From contig NC_134036.1 of NCBI RefSeq assembly GCF_964204645.1, positions 4,514,001 to 4,578,000 of the forward strand: a stretch of 64,000 nucleotides of DNA. Reading direction: 5' to 3'. How positions within the stretch are numbered: position 1 is the stretch's first letter; each line of letters begins with the position of its first letter. This document shows positions 1 to 13,489 of this stretch, one piece after another. This DNA comes from Tubulanus polymorphus. Taxonomy: Eukaryota; Nemertea; Palaeonemertea; Tubulaniformes; Tubulanidae. Both the position numbers and the translations under genes were made by a program. Under the pieces are notes generated by a model. The model did no database searches. It was not told the DNA's origin and worked only from the letters and a program-made list of their open reading frames with translations.

Positions 1-1790
1 ATATCGCATAAAAAGTATCAATGTATATTGACATCATTGTAACAGTTTTCACTGTCAATGGCGCGGGTTGAGTCTACTATTGCCGCGGGAGGAATTCTTC
101 GCCGAAAAGTACAAGACATCATCATTTCCTGCCCGAATCGCGAGCCTTTTTTCCTTCCTTCTTTTTTCGTTTCACCGCCGCAGAAACCGAGTAGTAATAT
201 CGTCGAGGAAGCGCGGCACGGATAGCGCGGAGAATATGTATATTTATCTCGTATACGTAGTGCGCAGTCGGGCGAACTCGTTCACTGGCGGAACCGATTC
301 TCATACACGACGCAATGTAAACGTTGTCGACGGATGTCAGGAGAGCTACCAGAGTAAACACGCTACTTCACTCGGCAGCGACGCGCGCGCGCGCCAAGCT
401 ATAGCAAATTGCTCAACAACGTACGTATCTCATACATATATACATATATACATACATTTGTGTAGACACTTTGTACCACCGCAACGCGATGTTCGAGCAC
501 CCCTTCAAAAATAAGTAGTAGAGTTCGCCTATCAACACCCCTCCCCCACTGGAATATGATAACGAACTCGAGACTATACAGACGATATCAATTACGCGCC
601 ACATTCGTTGGCTTTTACGAAGGTAAGGCGATGGAGCCGAAATCGTTGGTCAAACGTAGCCGAAAAAAATGCCGAATTTATTGGCCAAAGATGTAAAATC
701 TAACGATTCTTTTTGGCTAATAAAACGATCTTCAGCGCGATGGTATAATTATTTCCAAAATCTCGATGTATCAAGTTACGCAGTTAAAAAATCTAAACCC
801 GATCAGTTGCTTGCCAGTTCAAAATGGTTGGAAGATTGTTTGGAAGAGCCGGAACCTGAATTTCCCAAATTACGTACTTCGTTTGGAATAAAAAAGACTG
901 TAAATTCGACCGCCGATCGCACAACTATTTATCTGTACTTTGCGATTAACGATTGAAAAATCAACCCCCCCCCCTGTTTTGCCACAGCAGGAGTGACTGG
1001 TGGGTCTGTAAAGGACATAAAAACAAAATCAAACGAAATCTACCAATCAAATGAAAAAGTGGACAATCCCTATTAAAACATAAAAAAAAGATGGTATACT
1101 AATGGCTATCCCCGTTTTCTTGCTCAAAGAAAGATCCCCAATGTCTAGCTCAATTTAGTAATATCAGATTTGTCAGTTATAGATTGGCCGAAACATCTAG
1201 AAACCATCGACAGCGAACGTCATTAAGTCTGACACTTTCCCCCAGACCAGAGAAGACATAGCTTTACGCTACACACGACTCCTCAGTCCAGAAGTCTAAT
1301 TCACGCCGATGACAATAAGTGGAAGTACACACCATCGACTGCCGTAACAATATAGACGAGGGGATGAATCACGGCCGAGGATTTTCTTTCGACACACCTG
1401 AGGGTCATCGAGGCGTTCGCACGACGCGCGCGCCGAGCAATTTCCGAGCGAATTCCAATGTGATTACGCAATACCCGCGCGCGGATGGATAAACGCGCGC
1501 CGGTAATGTCGGCGTGTATGGCCGGCAGCGGCCGCATCGGAATTACAAGACGAGACCGACCCGAAATCGGCCTCTGGCGAGCGGGGGGACGGGTGCATAT
1601 GCAGCCGTATAGGGAAGCCGCGTATGATACACATATTATATCGAATGATTTTGTTGAACATTGAACGTATATATCGACGCTGAATGATATTAAGACAAAA
1701 GACAAGTGTGTCGTCCGCATTACCCGAAAGAAAATAAACCGATTCGGTAAAATGATGCCTGGGACTCAGCCGAAAAAGGCTATGAACAAC
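1..1790. other. Non-genic stretch with one weak open frame
   Basis: No gene is recognised. The only protein-like open frame is 669-956 on the plus strand (95 residues, ATG preceded by a run of A). It has plausible amino-acid composition but no family I recognise, no clear splice sites and no paralogue in the window, so it is not called as a gene. It could be a transposon or exon remnant. A short C run lies near 965. The remainder is mixed sequence with CpG-rich patches (for example 1420-1620). Confidence 0.5.
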
Positions 1791-1794
1791 CACG

Positions 1795-2190
1795 GTAAGA
1801 GACAGAGTCTACTGTATTTTCCAAACTCTTACTCGGTACTACCAACTCGGGGTAGAATTTTACTAGTCTCAACTTTACCGCGATAAGAGACAGAGTCTAC
1901 TGTATTTCGCAAACTCTTACTAGGTATTTGACACCATCTCGAGGTAGAATTTTACCAATGTAAACTTTACCGCAGTAGGAGACACTAGAGTCTACTGTAT
2001 TTCACAAACTCTTATTCAGTATTTGACACCAACTCGGGGTAGAATTTCACTGGTCTCAACTTCACTGCAGTAAGAGACCACATAGTCTACTGTATTTCAC
2101 AAACTCTTATTCAGTACTTGACACCAACTCGGGATATAATTTCACCAGTCTCAACTTTAACGCAGTAAAGTAAGAGACAGAGTTTATTTA
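1795..2190. repeat. About 92-bp tandem repeat, 4 copies
   Basis: Four diverged head-to-tail copies begin near 1795, 1883, 1975 and 2070, each opening with the pattern gtaagagacagagtctactg and containing caaactcttat and caactcggggtagaatt. A degenerate single relative lies near 31083-31180 (gagtctactgtatttcacaa). No coding role is seen. Confidence 0.85.
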
Positions 2191-2644
2191 CTAGTCGCAA
2201 TCGTCGTTTAATCATACCATAATGTGCTGATCACCACCACCTAAGTGTCGATATCGAATGTCGACATGTCAGTGTGCCACGAACACGGCCGAGATGTAGA
2301 AATACATACACGAATACGAAGAGTACATCGTGCGGAGAGACGTCGAACGCACGCAGACGAAACAACACAACAACTGAAAAAATCGTCGATAATTTTCTCT
2401 CTGTCGGCTTCGCGGGAGCTCTTAACCGTCAGCAAACCGTGCTGCGAGCGCCGGGATACGAGGACCGACTCGAGGACGAATGAAGTCAATTTGTCGTGTT
2501 ACACGAAACGAAGAGGATGTGAATTAAAGACTGTGGAGAACGCGAAAAACAAGTCGAGAGCCGAGTTGCATTAGTTACTGATAGGCGGGAGTTCGGAGCG
2601 ACGCGCGGTAGATATGCTAGGCACGAATTCGATGAGGTCCGTTT

Positions 2645-3455
2645 AAAAACCTTTCATGATTGACCCGTGTACCGCGGTTTTAAACACTGGTTTACATTAA
2701 ACAACTTTTCAGTAACTGACCCCTGTACCGCGGTATCTAAACACTGGTTTACATTAAACAAGCTTTCAACAACTTACCCCTGTACCGCAGTATTCAAACA
2801 TTGTTTTACATCTAACAGCCTTTCAGTAACTGACCCCTGTACCGCGGTTTTAAACACTGGTTTACATTTAACATTATAGTAACTGACCCTGTACCGCGGT
2901 ATTTAAACAATGGTTTACATTAAACAACATTTCAGTAACTGACCCCTGTACCGCGATATTTAAACACTGGTTACCATTAAACAACCTTTCAGTAATTGGC
3001 CCCTGTATCGTGGTATTCAAACACTGGTTTACATTAAACAACCTTTCAGTAACTGACCCCTGTACCGCGGTATTTAAACACTGGTTTACATTGAACAACC
3101 TTTCAGTAACTGACCCCTGTACCGCGGTATTTAAACACTGGTTTACATTGAACAACCTTTCAGTAACTGACCCCTGTACCGCGGTATTTAAATACTGGTT
3201 TACATTGAACAACCTTCCAGTAACTGACCCCTGTACCGCGGTATTTAAACACTGGTTTACATTGAACAACCTTTCAGTAACTGGCCCCTGTACCGCGGTA
3301 TTTAAACACTGGTTTACATTGAACAACCTTTCAGTAACTGACCCGTGTACCGCGGTATTCAAACATTGCAGTGTTAACATTAAACAACCTTTCAGTATAC
3401 AGCCCCGCCTGTACCGCAGTATGCGAAGACCTTACCAACCCCTGTACCACATAAT
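2645..3455. repeat. 57-bp minisatellite, about 14 copies
   Basis: The unit contains cagtaactgacccctgta, ccgcggtatttaaacactgg and tttacattgaacaac and repeats every 57 bases. The central copies (about 3040-3350) are almost identical and the edges are degenerate. Because 57 is 19 codons, long frames stay open on both strands (150 residues plus, 168 residues minus). These are treated as by-products of the period rather than genes, since there is no start context, splice signal or non-repetitive flank. Confidence 0.95.
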
Positions 3456-4958
3456 TCATTAATTTGTTTTATAAATTGGCCATTTATTTATACGATTGTA
3501 AGGGAAACGCATAGCCGAGTTTGCCGTGGCCTGAATCGATAGATTATCGGGGGGTAGTGTGTATAAGTTGCACGCCGTTTTATCGACGTATCGCTTTCGC
3601 TTTCTCGTCGGTATTGAGTCACTTTATATTAAACGCCGTCGCGTAATTGCTCGCTAATGTGTAGCGTCGCGCACTTTCATCTATTAGTCGCCGGTAACTA
3701 ATTATCAACAACGCGTACAGCACCGGACAACGACTACAGCAGGTACCGATACCGGCTAATAGCACTGCGGTGTTCGAATGTGTACGTCTTACGACGAACC
3801 GGGCTCGCGACTTGGTTCTACACGAACCCGTGGTTCTGCGAAGTCTATGATGCTATCTTTCACAGGGAATAGTGTCATATGGCTTTTCTATTTTTTTCTA
3901 CATGGCGTTCAATTTTTTGTCTCGCCTGACCCATATCTACCGTTTGCCAGTTAAGATGGTATCACTTCGAGGTTTCACCAACATAGCTCCATTATTTTCA
4001 TTAATTCGTTTGATTCAATTGTGGACTCATTCCCGAAGCTTTGTGGGTTTGATTTGATCGTGAACCCCCAATTTTTTTTACCAAAATGAGTTTATTTCAC
4101 AACAAAAAAAAAAACAGTCAAATTGACAAAATAAACAAACCACAAAAAGCGTCATAATGACATTATATGCGAGGTAACATGAATACAAAATCATGCGTTT
4201 CTAGGCATATGATAAAGACATACTTTGGTCCACAGTTGTGTGGGTCTAGTTTTAACCCTTGGTTACTCGGAGAAAAGATGACTCGAATTTAATTGAAATG
4301 CATTCAGAAGAGAGCTTGTAGCGCGGTAACCCGATAACCACTAGCGAACCTGGCGGATTCCTCGCTTGCCACAGTTGCGTTGTCGGTACCCCGCGTTAAT
4401 AGCCTCGTCGAGACCTTGTTCAACTATCGGCTGCCTTCGTCCAGACTTAATAACAGATGCGAGTTATTGCCATTCGCGCGATCGCAACTTTTCGCGATGT
4501 CGTACTTAGCAGAGCAAGGCCACGGTGATAGACGATACCGAAGAGACGCCGCTATTCTATATACCGCCCCGAGGCGATCAGAGGGGCGCACTTATGTGTA
4601 TGTATAGAAGGCTCCGTTGTATCGGTTCGCTCGGGTCGATGAGATACGCGCCCGATTTCACGGCTTGTTATTAGGAAACCGAAACCGGAGTGACGCTTCC
4701 TTCGATTATTCGCGCTCCGACGGCGACGAGATATTGCCACCGCCCGAAGTTCAAGGACGCGCGGCCGGGTAAATATTGAAATCATCGCCGTCCGTCGGAA
4801 TCGCTTTCATCACCGAGTATCGCTAGTGCTAACGTGGTGATAATGCCGTTCCTAATACAAAATAGCACAAAATGCGGTAGAAATCCTTCGGATAAGATAT
4901 AGCGTAACGTATCATTGACCAACGTTCTAGCAGATCGTTGAGGATCATTCTGGAAGGT
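3456..4958. other. Intergenic, no gene seen
   Basis: No supported coding region. A short interspersed motif (actagcgaacctggcgga, continuing into cctcgcttgccaca) at about 4340-4375 recurs near 12898-12933. The stretch at 4380-4800 is CpG-rich. Nothing else is recognised. Confidence 0.5.
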
Positions 4959-4959
4959 G

Positions 4960-5492
4960 TGTCTGTTCTACTCGCTGCTCTCCCGCTACAGCTGCGAGGA
5001 GAGGGGGTTCATCGAGAACCTATTGCGTCTGTTCTACTCGCAGCTCTCCCGCTACAGCTGTGAGGAGAGGGGGTTCACCGAGAACCTATCGCGTCTGTTC
5101 TACTCGCTGCTCTCCCGCTACAGCTGTGAGGAGAGGGGGTTCACCGAGAACCTATTGCGTCTGTTCTACTCGCTGCTTTTCCGCTACAGCTGCGAGGAGA
5201 GGGGGTTCACCGAGAACCTATTGCGTCTGTTCTACTCGCTGCTTTTCCGCTACAGCTGTGAGGAGAGGGGGTTCACCGAGAACCTATTGCGTCTGTTCTA
5301 CTCGCTGCTTTTCCGCTACAGCTGCGAGGAGAGGGGGTTCACCGAGAACCTATCACGTCTGTTCTACTCGCTGCTCTCCCGCTACAGCTGTGAGGAGAGG
5401 GGGTTCACCGAGAACCTATTTCACCTATTCTTATACTGGCTGTTCTTCCACTACAGCTGCGGGTAAAGGAGGGTTCACCAATAATCTATCGT
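4960..5492 (+). repeat. 66-bp minisatellite, about 8 copies
   Basis: The unit includes ctgttctactcgctgctctc, ccgctacagctgtgaggaga and gggggttcaccgagaaccta with a 66-base period. Copies differ by a few substitutions (ctctcc versus cttttc; tgtgag versus tgcgag). The period is 22 codons, so two frames remain open through the array. The same unit is present in the opposite orientation at about 10150-10454, which shows that it moves or is exchanged between loci. Confidence 0.95.
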
Positions 5493-8085
5493 GGCTGCGC
5501 CAGCTTCGGTCTGACATCAAACGAGTAACGTTCTCTTTTTGGCGTCAGAGAAAAGCGCAACGATTCCGATAAAGCACGCGCAGCCACTCGGAACGACTCG
5601 ATCAGGCCACTCTCCTTATCATCCGTTTCACTATGATCATCGCTCCGATTCAATCGACAACCATCAACGATCGTCGATAATAATAATCGTCCGAAACGCG
5701 ACGATCTCTCGACTGTAAAACGTGCGTATAAATACGTGTCGGTTAGATGCTCGTTGAGTCTTGCAGAGGACGAGCGTTTGATTTCGTCGGTGGTCGTTAA
5801 GAGGGATCTAATGACAACCAATTAACCGGCGCAATACGACGTGCCATTATACGCCGGGCTCTTGTCAAAGAGCTTCTCGATTGAAATATAGAAGAGCATG
5901 CACGTATCCGCTTCGATCGAGCTTGTTTTCAGTGTCCTTAATAGCTAGGTAAAGGACATCTATACTATACATGAAATCATCATGGGTTTTTATCGCGAAC
6001 TGGTCTGTCGTTATGAAATGATCGAAAAGGGGAATCTCAACGAAGAAATCCGGCGCACTCGGCCTAGCGCGGCAAGGTTCCGTAACGTGGTGAGTCGAGA
6101 TGCCATCGCGTTCGGATCCCTGCACGGGGAGGATGGCAAAGGCTAAATTAAACTCGGGCCAAAAACGCTTGACGGTGACTTAGTGAGATAGATAGCTTCA
6201 TTCTTCTGGTGGACCCAGTTCCACAGTTTTGACCAGTTCCACAGTTTTGAGCAACAGTTAACTCGTGAGTTAAAATTAGTTCATTTTCAATGAGTTAACT
6301 CTGACAGTCAAATCTTAACTGGGAACTGCGGAACGGGACCCTGAATGAGAGAAACGGAATAAGGTGGTCTAAAATGATTTCAAACGTGTTCAACAAAAAT
6401 GTTGATGAAAAATAGATGAAACTCAAAGTATGGAAAATATGATGCTTGACGAATAAGATATCATACAATACGATTTCTTCGAAAACTTTTCACAATACAT
6501 ACTTTGAATTGAAGATGATTTTACAGCGTTTGCGAGATTTCGCGTTTAAATCGCGCAAACGCGCGACCTCTAACGGGAGAACGCGGCTATATTATAGACC
6601 CACCTTATCGATCGCGACCGTTTCGCGAATATCATAACCGCCGGTGAACCCCTGTCACGCACCGTGTACCGCGCGAGGCTGGCTCCGGGAAAAACAAGAT
6701 AAACCCATCAACGCGAGTCGGGCGAAACAAGATAACCACCAAAAGCGAAATCGTAAATCGATACGCGAAATATCCATCTGTTTTACCTATTCGATAAACA
6801 GAACGCGCGCACGCGCTCAGCGAGGGACTATTTTCAGCGTGCGAGAGGCGCTTATTCGAACTAGGGATGAGCTCTCCAGTAGCAATTATAGAGTATTGAC
6901 AAAAATCTTTAGAAAACTTAAGAAATATAGCTGAATTTTTTTTCTAGAATCGATCCTAATGTATTTAGATTCATCAAGTAGAATGGACGTTTGTAGAATG
7001 GAGTTTTTGCTTAGAGCAGGTATTCGGAAACGGATCAAAGTTTCCATAAGATAATGGGATCAGGTGTCCTTATTAAAATCAGCAGGTCTAGATTTTCGAG
7101 ATTTTCGCAAAAGATCCCACCCTACGGGCATCGCGTCTTCGACGTACGCGCACCACCGGCTATGAATTACCCCCATCCCCGTTCCTGAAATTTACTTGAG
7201 TCCCCTATTTTCTGCACCAACAACCCACCTTCCCCTGCCGTGAAAAAAAATCCAAGATCCACCCCTATGGATGTATTAACATCCGTATGGAGAATCCGCG
7301 GCGTTCAGGGAAACTCTGAAACCATCGAAATACCGAAAGCTTTATCGGGGATTTAGAATATATTCATCTAAAAAAACGAGATCAGATCAGAGAGCAATCG
7401 CAGCTTGTAATATACGGGACACCCCGTTAGTTCGTTCCCTGAGATCAGCACGGTCGCTCGCGACGCGACGACACGTAAAACGAGAGGCTATTATTTCCAG
7501 CTAATGCGATGATATACGCCGGGAATATGGCCGCGACCAGCCGAGCGCACTGACCCGAACGTAATAACGGCTCGATAATCATCTCCCATGATCAGTCGTC
7601 GTCGTCGTCGCATTGTAGCGCGCGTGGATACGGAACCGTGACGCCACCCACTTACCACCGAAAAGACGAGTGCCTTACACCAACAGTTCCCGTTCTCTCT
7701 CTCTCTCTCTCTCCCTCTCGTTCTCGCTCTCGACGGAGCTTCGTAGGCTGCGCACTCGAAAAACGCTCGGCGTCTATGTACTGAACATCGAGAGCCATCG
7801 AGACGGTGTCGCGTGTCACTTGCAGGACGAAAGACGGGCGCCTGGTCGAGATATAGACGACGCGTAAATCTTTAGACACGGTCGCCGGCTAAATGGCTTC
7901 ACAACACCGGGAAATGCGGCGGGGCCCACTTACGGACAGCGCGCTCGCTGTAATAGCGCGACTGGCGATGGTTTTTGAAAGCATCTCCGGATACAATAAT
8001 AGCCTACTCGACGCACACGGAATCCGAAACGAACGTCGGTCGAGTTGCTGGCGAAAACTGTCGGTGCCATAAGTGAATTGTCGGA
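5493..8085. other. Intergenic, no gene seen
   Basis: No gene supported. The stretch contains one palindromic MITE-like element (annotated at 6210-6350) and a short (TC)n tract near 7693-7716. Scattered open frames are short and lack splice or start context. Confidence 0.5.
6210..6350. mobile_element. MITE-like palindromic element
   Basis: The left end reads ggacccagttccacagtttt and the right end ctgggaactgcggaacggga, i.e. imperfect inverted termini around an AT-rich core with repeated gttaactc/gagttaa half sites. A related element lies at about 18030-18155. No coding capacity. Non-autonomous DNA element is an inference from the inverted termini. Confidence 0.55.
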
Positions 8086-8089
8086 TTAA

Positions 8090-8640
8090 CCAACGCAACT
8101 GCTGAACTGCGGGAAGAGAGTACATGAGACCCACGCAACACTGAGGAACTAAGTCAGATTAGACGTATACCTGTGAAACTGGATGTAGACCCACGCAACA
8201 TGTGCACCGTGGGTCCAAAGGCAAATAGAATTAGACAAATGAAGGTAGAACTCCGTGTTCTGATTGCTGTTGAATTCACTCAACACTAAAAACTAGGTCC
8301 ATAGTTATAGGTAAAGCCTCGTCAACGCTGACAGAAAATACAGAACTAAATCCACATGTGACCCAGACACTGAGTTAAACCCATCGCACAACAAAATGGT
8401 GTCAAATCAAACTCACTTACTGTGGGACCAGGTTCGACGAAACGTATAGACCCATCACGACTTTGGAACTGGGTTCAACGTCAAATTAAATCCACATAAC
8501 TGTTAGGCTAGATCAGAGTGACATCAAACCCGTACGACTGTCGAACTGGGTTCAGAGTATAAAAAAAAACCCACACAACTGTGGAACTGGACCCGAAGTC
8601 GAGTTAAACCCCGTACAAAGGTGGAACAGCTAAACTAGAC
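8090..8640. repeat. Degenerate tandem repeat of about 39-50 bp
   Basis: Repeated variants of cccacacaactgtggaactg followed by (g)acc(c)gaagtcgagttaa run through the interval with heavy divergence. The best copies are at 8500-8640. This is an old minisatellite with no coding signal. Confidence 0.65.
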
Positions 8641-9014
8641 ACTATTTTTCATAGCTTCGCTTTGCTGTAGTTCTCATAGTTTATGGTGTATTTGTTGAAT
8701 GTGGAAAGAGTGAGTTATTCGTGTCCGTAAACAATTTACATTTCACGCTCTTCTCCCGTATAAACAAAATCGCTAGACACGATCGAGAACAAAATGCAAA
8801 AAAAACTGAAAAAAATGTATTATTCATCACATTACGCGTAGTGTTAACAGTCCTCAGTTACAAATCAAGAAAAATAGAGGAATATGAAAAAAAATTCCGA
8901 AAAAATATTTGACAATGCGGCAACCTGGAAAGACCCTTCCGGCATTCGCCTCCTACACAGGCAAAGTTATGAGAATCGCTTTTGTAAGGTGCGTTGATGA
9001 AATATTTAATGTCA

Positions 9015-9235
9015 ATTGGGTTTTTATAGTTGATTTTCAATTAAAAATGTCTTAGGCAATGTTCTGAACACGTGTGAAATGTGGACGATCAGTTTCTGAA
9101 ATTGTGCTGATAAAATGTCTAATGTCTGGCGCTTTTAGTTTACTTTCAATTAAAAAAGTCTCAGGTGAAATCCTGAACACATGTATAAGTTTTGGCGATT
9201 AGTTTTTGAAAGTGCGATGACAGAATTCTAATACC
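9015..9235 (-). repeat. About 106-115-bp repeat, 2 copies
   Basis: Two copies contain ttttcaattaaaaatgtctt, ctgaacacgtgtgaaat and gacgatcagtttctgaaa. The reverse complement matches the array at 13490-13862 and the degenerate copies around 11510-11770, so this is one dispersed tandem-repeat family present in both orientations. Confidence 0.75.
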
Positions 9236-9251
9236 GATTGTTCGCATATTT

Positions 9252-9429
9252 CATTATCAGTGTTTGCAATAAGAGCCAGGTCCCAGGTCACAGACCCGTC
9301 TGTCGTTTGTAAAGGACCCGCCTGTTACTTCAAACAAGCTTTCGTTTCAGGGGCTGTGACATATCATGGGACCCTCCTGTTTTTCAAAGGGACCTGGCTT
9401 GTTAATTTCTTATTAAAACACTGATTATT
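9252..9429. mobile_element. Palindromic MITE-like element
   Basis: The left arm has attatcagtgttt, aataagagccaggtccc; the right arm has gggacctggcttgttaa followed by attaaaacactgattatt. The arms are inverted copies with small indels around a core carrying two gggacc/ggaccc motifs. No open frame. Confidence 0.6.
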
Positions 9430-10149
9430 AATTGAAAAATTATCAGGCGAAGCCCAGAAAATAATATGCGAAGCGAGGACGATCAAAAACACTGAAATAT
9501 CGGTTACGACATCGTATATCGGAAATGTTATAACTAGCAGTATATTGATACCCGCCGACTCGCTGAGCATAGTTACCAGACGAGAGCATCGATTCGCGTA
9601 TCTCGAATGAAATCTTCAAAATTCATACAATCACGGCGGCATAACATCAACAATTCATAGCCTAACAAACACATCTACACTTATCATCGATTCATTCATT
9701 CGTTAGAAAACATCTAGTACCACGTTTCGGTTATTAGCGCGGGTGCGTTAGAAATGAACCTACGAGGCTTTCTACTCATGCGCCGCTCAATTCCAGATAT
9801 CCAGCAGCCAGCGTTCCTCGCGCGCCGCTGCCGCTGCCGCTGTCCCGATAACGCCGAGAATGACTGAGTGTTCGGCGTGCCTTCTTGTGTTATTGTATTT
9901 ATCGCGCGCGCGCTCGTGGTGAAGTATTCGTTTGTTTTGACGTGTTTATCTAAGCAATAGACCGTGTAATTTACCTACACCGGAGATATGGGGGAGATAT
10001 TATAGAGAAAGAGAGCGAGAGAGGGAGAAAGGGAGAGTGGATTAAGGGAAAGACCGGGGAGTGTTGCGAGAATGGGAACTAGGGAGTGAGGAAAAAGGCA
10101 TGGGTTGGGAACTACGAGAAAGTGATTGAGGGATTGAAAATATTAGGTA

Positions 10150-10454
10150 GGGGAACCTCTCCTCACAACTGTAGCGGGAGAGTAGCGAGTAGAACATACG
10201 CAATAGGTTCTCGGTGAACCCCCTTTCCTCACAGCTGTAGCGGCGGAGCAGCAAGTAGAACAGACGCAATAGGTTCTCGGCGAACCCCCTCTTTTCACAA
10301 CTGTAGCGGGAGAGCAGCGAGTAGAACAGGCGCAATAGGTTTTCGGCGAACCCCCTCTCCTCACAACTGTAGCGGGAGAGCAGCGAGTAGAACTAACTCA
10401 ATAGGTTCTCGGTGAACCCCCTCTCCTCGCAGCTGTAGCGGGAGAGCAGCGAGA
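10150..10454 (-). repeat. 66-bp minisatellite, about 4.6 copies, inverted
   Basis: These copies are the reverse complement of the 66-bp unit at 4960-5492 (ggttctcggtgaaccccctc, cagctgtagcgggagagcag). The two arrays lie about 4.7 kb apart in opposite orientation. Confidence 0.95.
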
Positions 10455-11020
10455 TAAACGTCGTCCCGAATGCGACCTATCTTCGCCATTGAAATCAATG
10501 GCGAGCCACTCCGTATAAGAGCGGGGCCCGAGGCCGTGTTTGCATATTCAAACATCGCGAATAAGGAATCGGCCTTAATTCGGTTACGAACCGGCTATAC
10601 TTAGCATCAGTATACACACACTTGCATAGCGCACAATATGCATATGCACAACATTCGCGGCACAATATCTGCTTATTGATTAATAACAGTTTCATTATTG
10701 GCCCAACTCGACAACAACAACGACAACGACGACGGTTGAAGACGTAGGTCTCGCAGTAAACACCCGCTCGATCGCGCGCGCGCGCGTGCGCCGACGGACG
10801 AGATGCGTTAAATATTTGATTATCTATTTCAATTATACTAGTATCCTCCTCGCGCCCGCTGTGTCGATCGTGTGTGTGCGTGTGTGTTTAAAGTATGTGT
10901 CGGCGATTTGTCGATGAATTATTCATGGTCTAGTAATAGGAATATGGATATAGCGACTGCGAGCCAGCCACGGCCACAGACAGAGAGTTGGGGGTGTGGG
11001 GAAGCGATGGAGACAGGGGC

Positions 11021-11210
<190 letters not shown>

Positions 11211-11499
11211 GGGGGGGGGAGTGAAAAGAGTGATGGAGGATGGGGAGAGACGTTGAATTAGAAACTGAAAGAGGGACGGGGAGTTGCGTGCTTCCGACAC
11301 GCGACCGGTGAATGGAACGCGCGCGGGCGGCACGAGTCGCTCGTGCGATGCTTCCTTTCTATAAGCGATGTAACAGTCGAACGCAAGCGATCATTGGAAT
11401 GCATCGCGTGTCTACAAACATTCTCAACAGACATGTCAACTGATAATTGCCTAACGAATTAACTACGACCACCAGATAATAATAGGAGGCATTTTACAG

Positions 11500-11770
11500 C
11501 AGATATTTCGAGAAAAAAGTGATCGTCCGCGCTTCACGCGCGTTCAGTATACCGTAGTTCACGTGGGATATCTTCAATCTGAAATAAACTACACACATCA
11601 GATACATTTTATCAGCACACTTTAAAAAACCGATCGTCCACATTCACATTGTCCATTACCACACTTCACACCTCACGTGTCCATTATACGGGAGACATTA
11701 ATCGAAAACGAACTACAAACACCAGACATTGGACATATATTTCATCAGCACACTTTCATCATCCTCGCTT
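11500..11770 (+). repeat. Degenerate copies of the 106-bp repeat
   Basis: Two to three decayed units are visible through atttcatcagcacactttc, accgatcgtccac and acatcagata/ccagacattgg motifs, matching the better-preserved array at 13490-13862. Confidence 0.55.
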
Positions 11771-11814
11771 TCCAAAAAAACTTCATTGGCCGTCACACAC
11801 CACGCAAGATTACT

Positions 11815-11985
11815 TAGGTGAACTGGTTCCCGCTCAGTGGCCACCAGTCTATATTTTTAGCCAATCAGATGCACGGTATCGATAGAGCGAATCCGCCGGC
11901 GAACAAAAACGCATCCGATTGGTTTAACACAAAGACCGGTGGCCGCTGAGCGGCGACCTGTACAAGCCAAGAAATCTTTGCGGCC
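11815..11985. mobile_element. Palindromic element with about 55-bp arms
   Basis: The left arm (gctcagtggccaccagtcta, agccaatcagatgc) is mirrored by the right arm (gcatccgattggttt, accggtggccgctgagcgg). Non-coding, MITE-like. The CCAAT sequences in the arms are part of the palindrome and are not taken as promoter elements. Confidence 0.6.
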
Positions 11986-13485
11986 GTCAAACCCCGGTTA
12001 GCGAGGGCGACTTCAAGAAAAAACCGATCGTTCACACTTCGCATAACAAACGCTGCTGATGGAACTGATATCATTAGAGAAGAACAAACATCGTCCTTGT
12101 GAATTTTAGCGTACATATATTTTTTCGCGCGCCTGTTTTATCTATCGGAACCAAAACAAATGAAACAAGAAATGAAATGAAACAAGAATGAAACAAGATT
12201 GAAATCGCTGCTCTCACTATTGTGCGCGCAGTATTTCGTATATATCGTACTGAATAATGCATGTAAAAGGAACACGCGCGTCATGTCAGTGTGTGTGTGC
12301 CTGTGTGTGAGGGTGTGTGTGCATGTTTTGAAGAAGTGATTTCGTTGATGGTGCTTGAAATTATCGGTTATCGGTCTCCGAAGCGCTGCTATGCTCGATA
12401 GATGGATGGATATAGCTGGTATTATTACCGCGCCGTGCGCGTTGTGTCGGCGTGTCTGCGTATCTCTGGCTGGTTTCGAGTACCGGTATTGATGTAATAT
12501 TATATATGAGGCCTATTTCTAGATTCGATGATAATTTTTAAGATGAAATAATGATGTACGTATAGCTAACTCGGGCCGTTATTCCTAGAATCTGGGACCA
12601 GTAACTGGGCGTCGCGTACCCAGTCACGAGTCAGAGTCTGTTAAAAACTGTTTCAAAAAATCGAACAAGCCCGAATGACCAAGAATTGGTCTCCTTATGG
12701 GAGACATAGGATGAGACATAGACATGTCTAAAAATCAATTTAAAAGAAAAACTCAATTGAAAAAACACACAAATTTGAAGAAAAACTAAGATAGTATTAG
12801 CGACGCTTAGAGACTTAATTGAAAAACTAATAAACGTTTAGACTCAATTCCACTGAGCGTATTGTCGAATCTGAGTTTACCCGGAAGACCGAGTATCCAC
12901 TAGCGAACCTAGCGGATCCTCGCTTGCCACAAGCGGAATCCTAGATTGCCGCAGTAGTAGCTTTGGCAGTTCCCCATTTCCCTATAACATAAACTGTAAA
13001 AGCGTTGTATACGTAATACGTTTTAAGTACGATTATAAACACTTCTAAAACTGACAACGCGTTATCTGAAAGCGCCGGCCGGTGCGTTAAACAGGGCCGC
13101 CGGTGACGTGGTGTACGTCTATACAGCGCGTACCACGGTCCGCTCGAGGGCTCCCGATCTCGGCCGACGAGCGTTGATGGATGCTGATGGATGGATGCAC
13201 TCGAGAGACGCTCTTACAGATACCGGAGCGGCGGCGCGTGTATGAGAAAATTCTCCCCACTGCCGAAGAGATATCTCTATTGTGTCGACTGATGATGACG
13301 GGTATAGTGATGATGATGCACCGTATACCCGCTAACGTAAATATCGTATAACGTTGCAGGTAGGTGGGTATCAGCAGCCCGCGTCGACGACCCGTGAACC
13401 ACAGCCAGCGGCAGCGAACATTCGTTTTCAATTTCAATTTCACAGTCATCCTGACAATCTAGACCCCGATATGTTCAGCAGAACT
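11986..13485. other. Intergenic, no gene seen
   Basis: No gene supported. A (TG)-rich tract lies at about 12285-12325, and a second copy of the actagcgaacct... motif at about 12898-12933. The stretch at 13080-13400 is CpG-rich with short open frames that lack splice or start context. Confidence 0.5.
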
Positions 13486-13489
13486 TCGC

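Noticed and set aside
669-956. A 95-codon plus-strand frame with protein-like composition
   Set aside because: No recognised family, no paralogue and no splice evidence. It remains possible that it is a relic exon.
2645-5572. Repeat-protein genes in the 57-bp and 66-bp arrays
   Set aside because: Openness follows from periods divisible by three; there is no start context, splice signal or unique flanking coding sequence.
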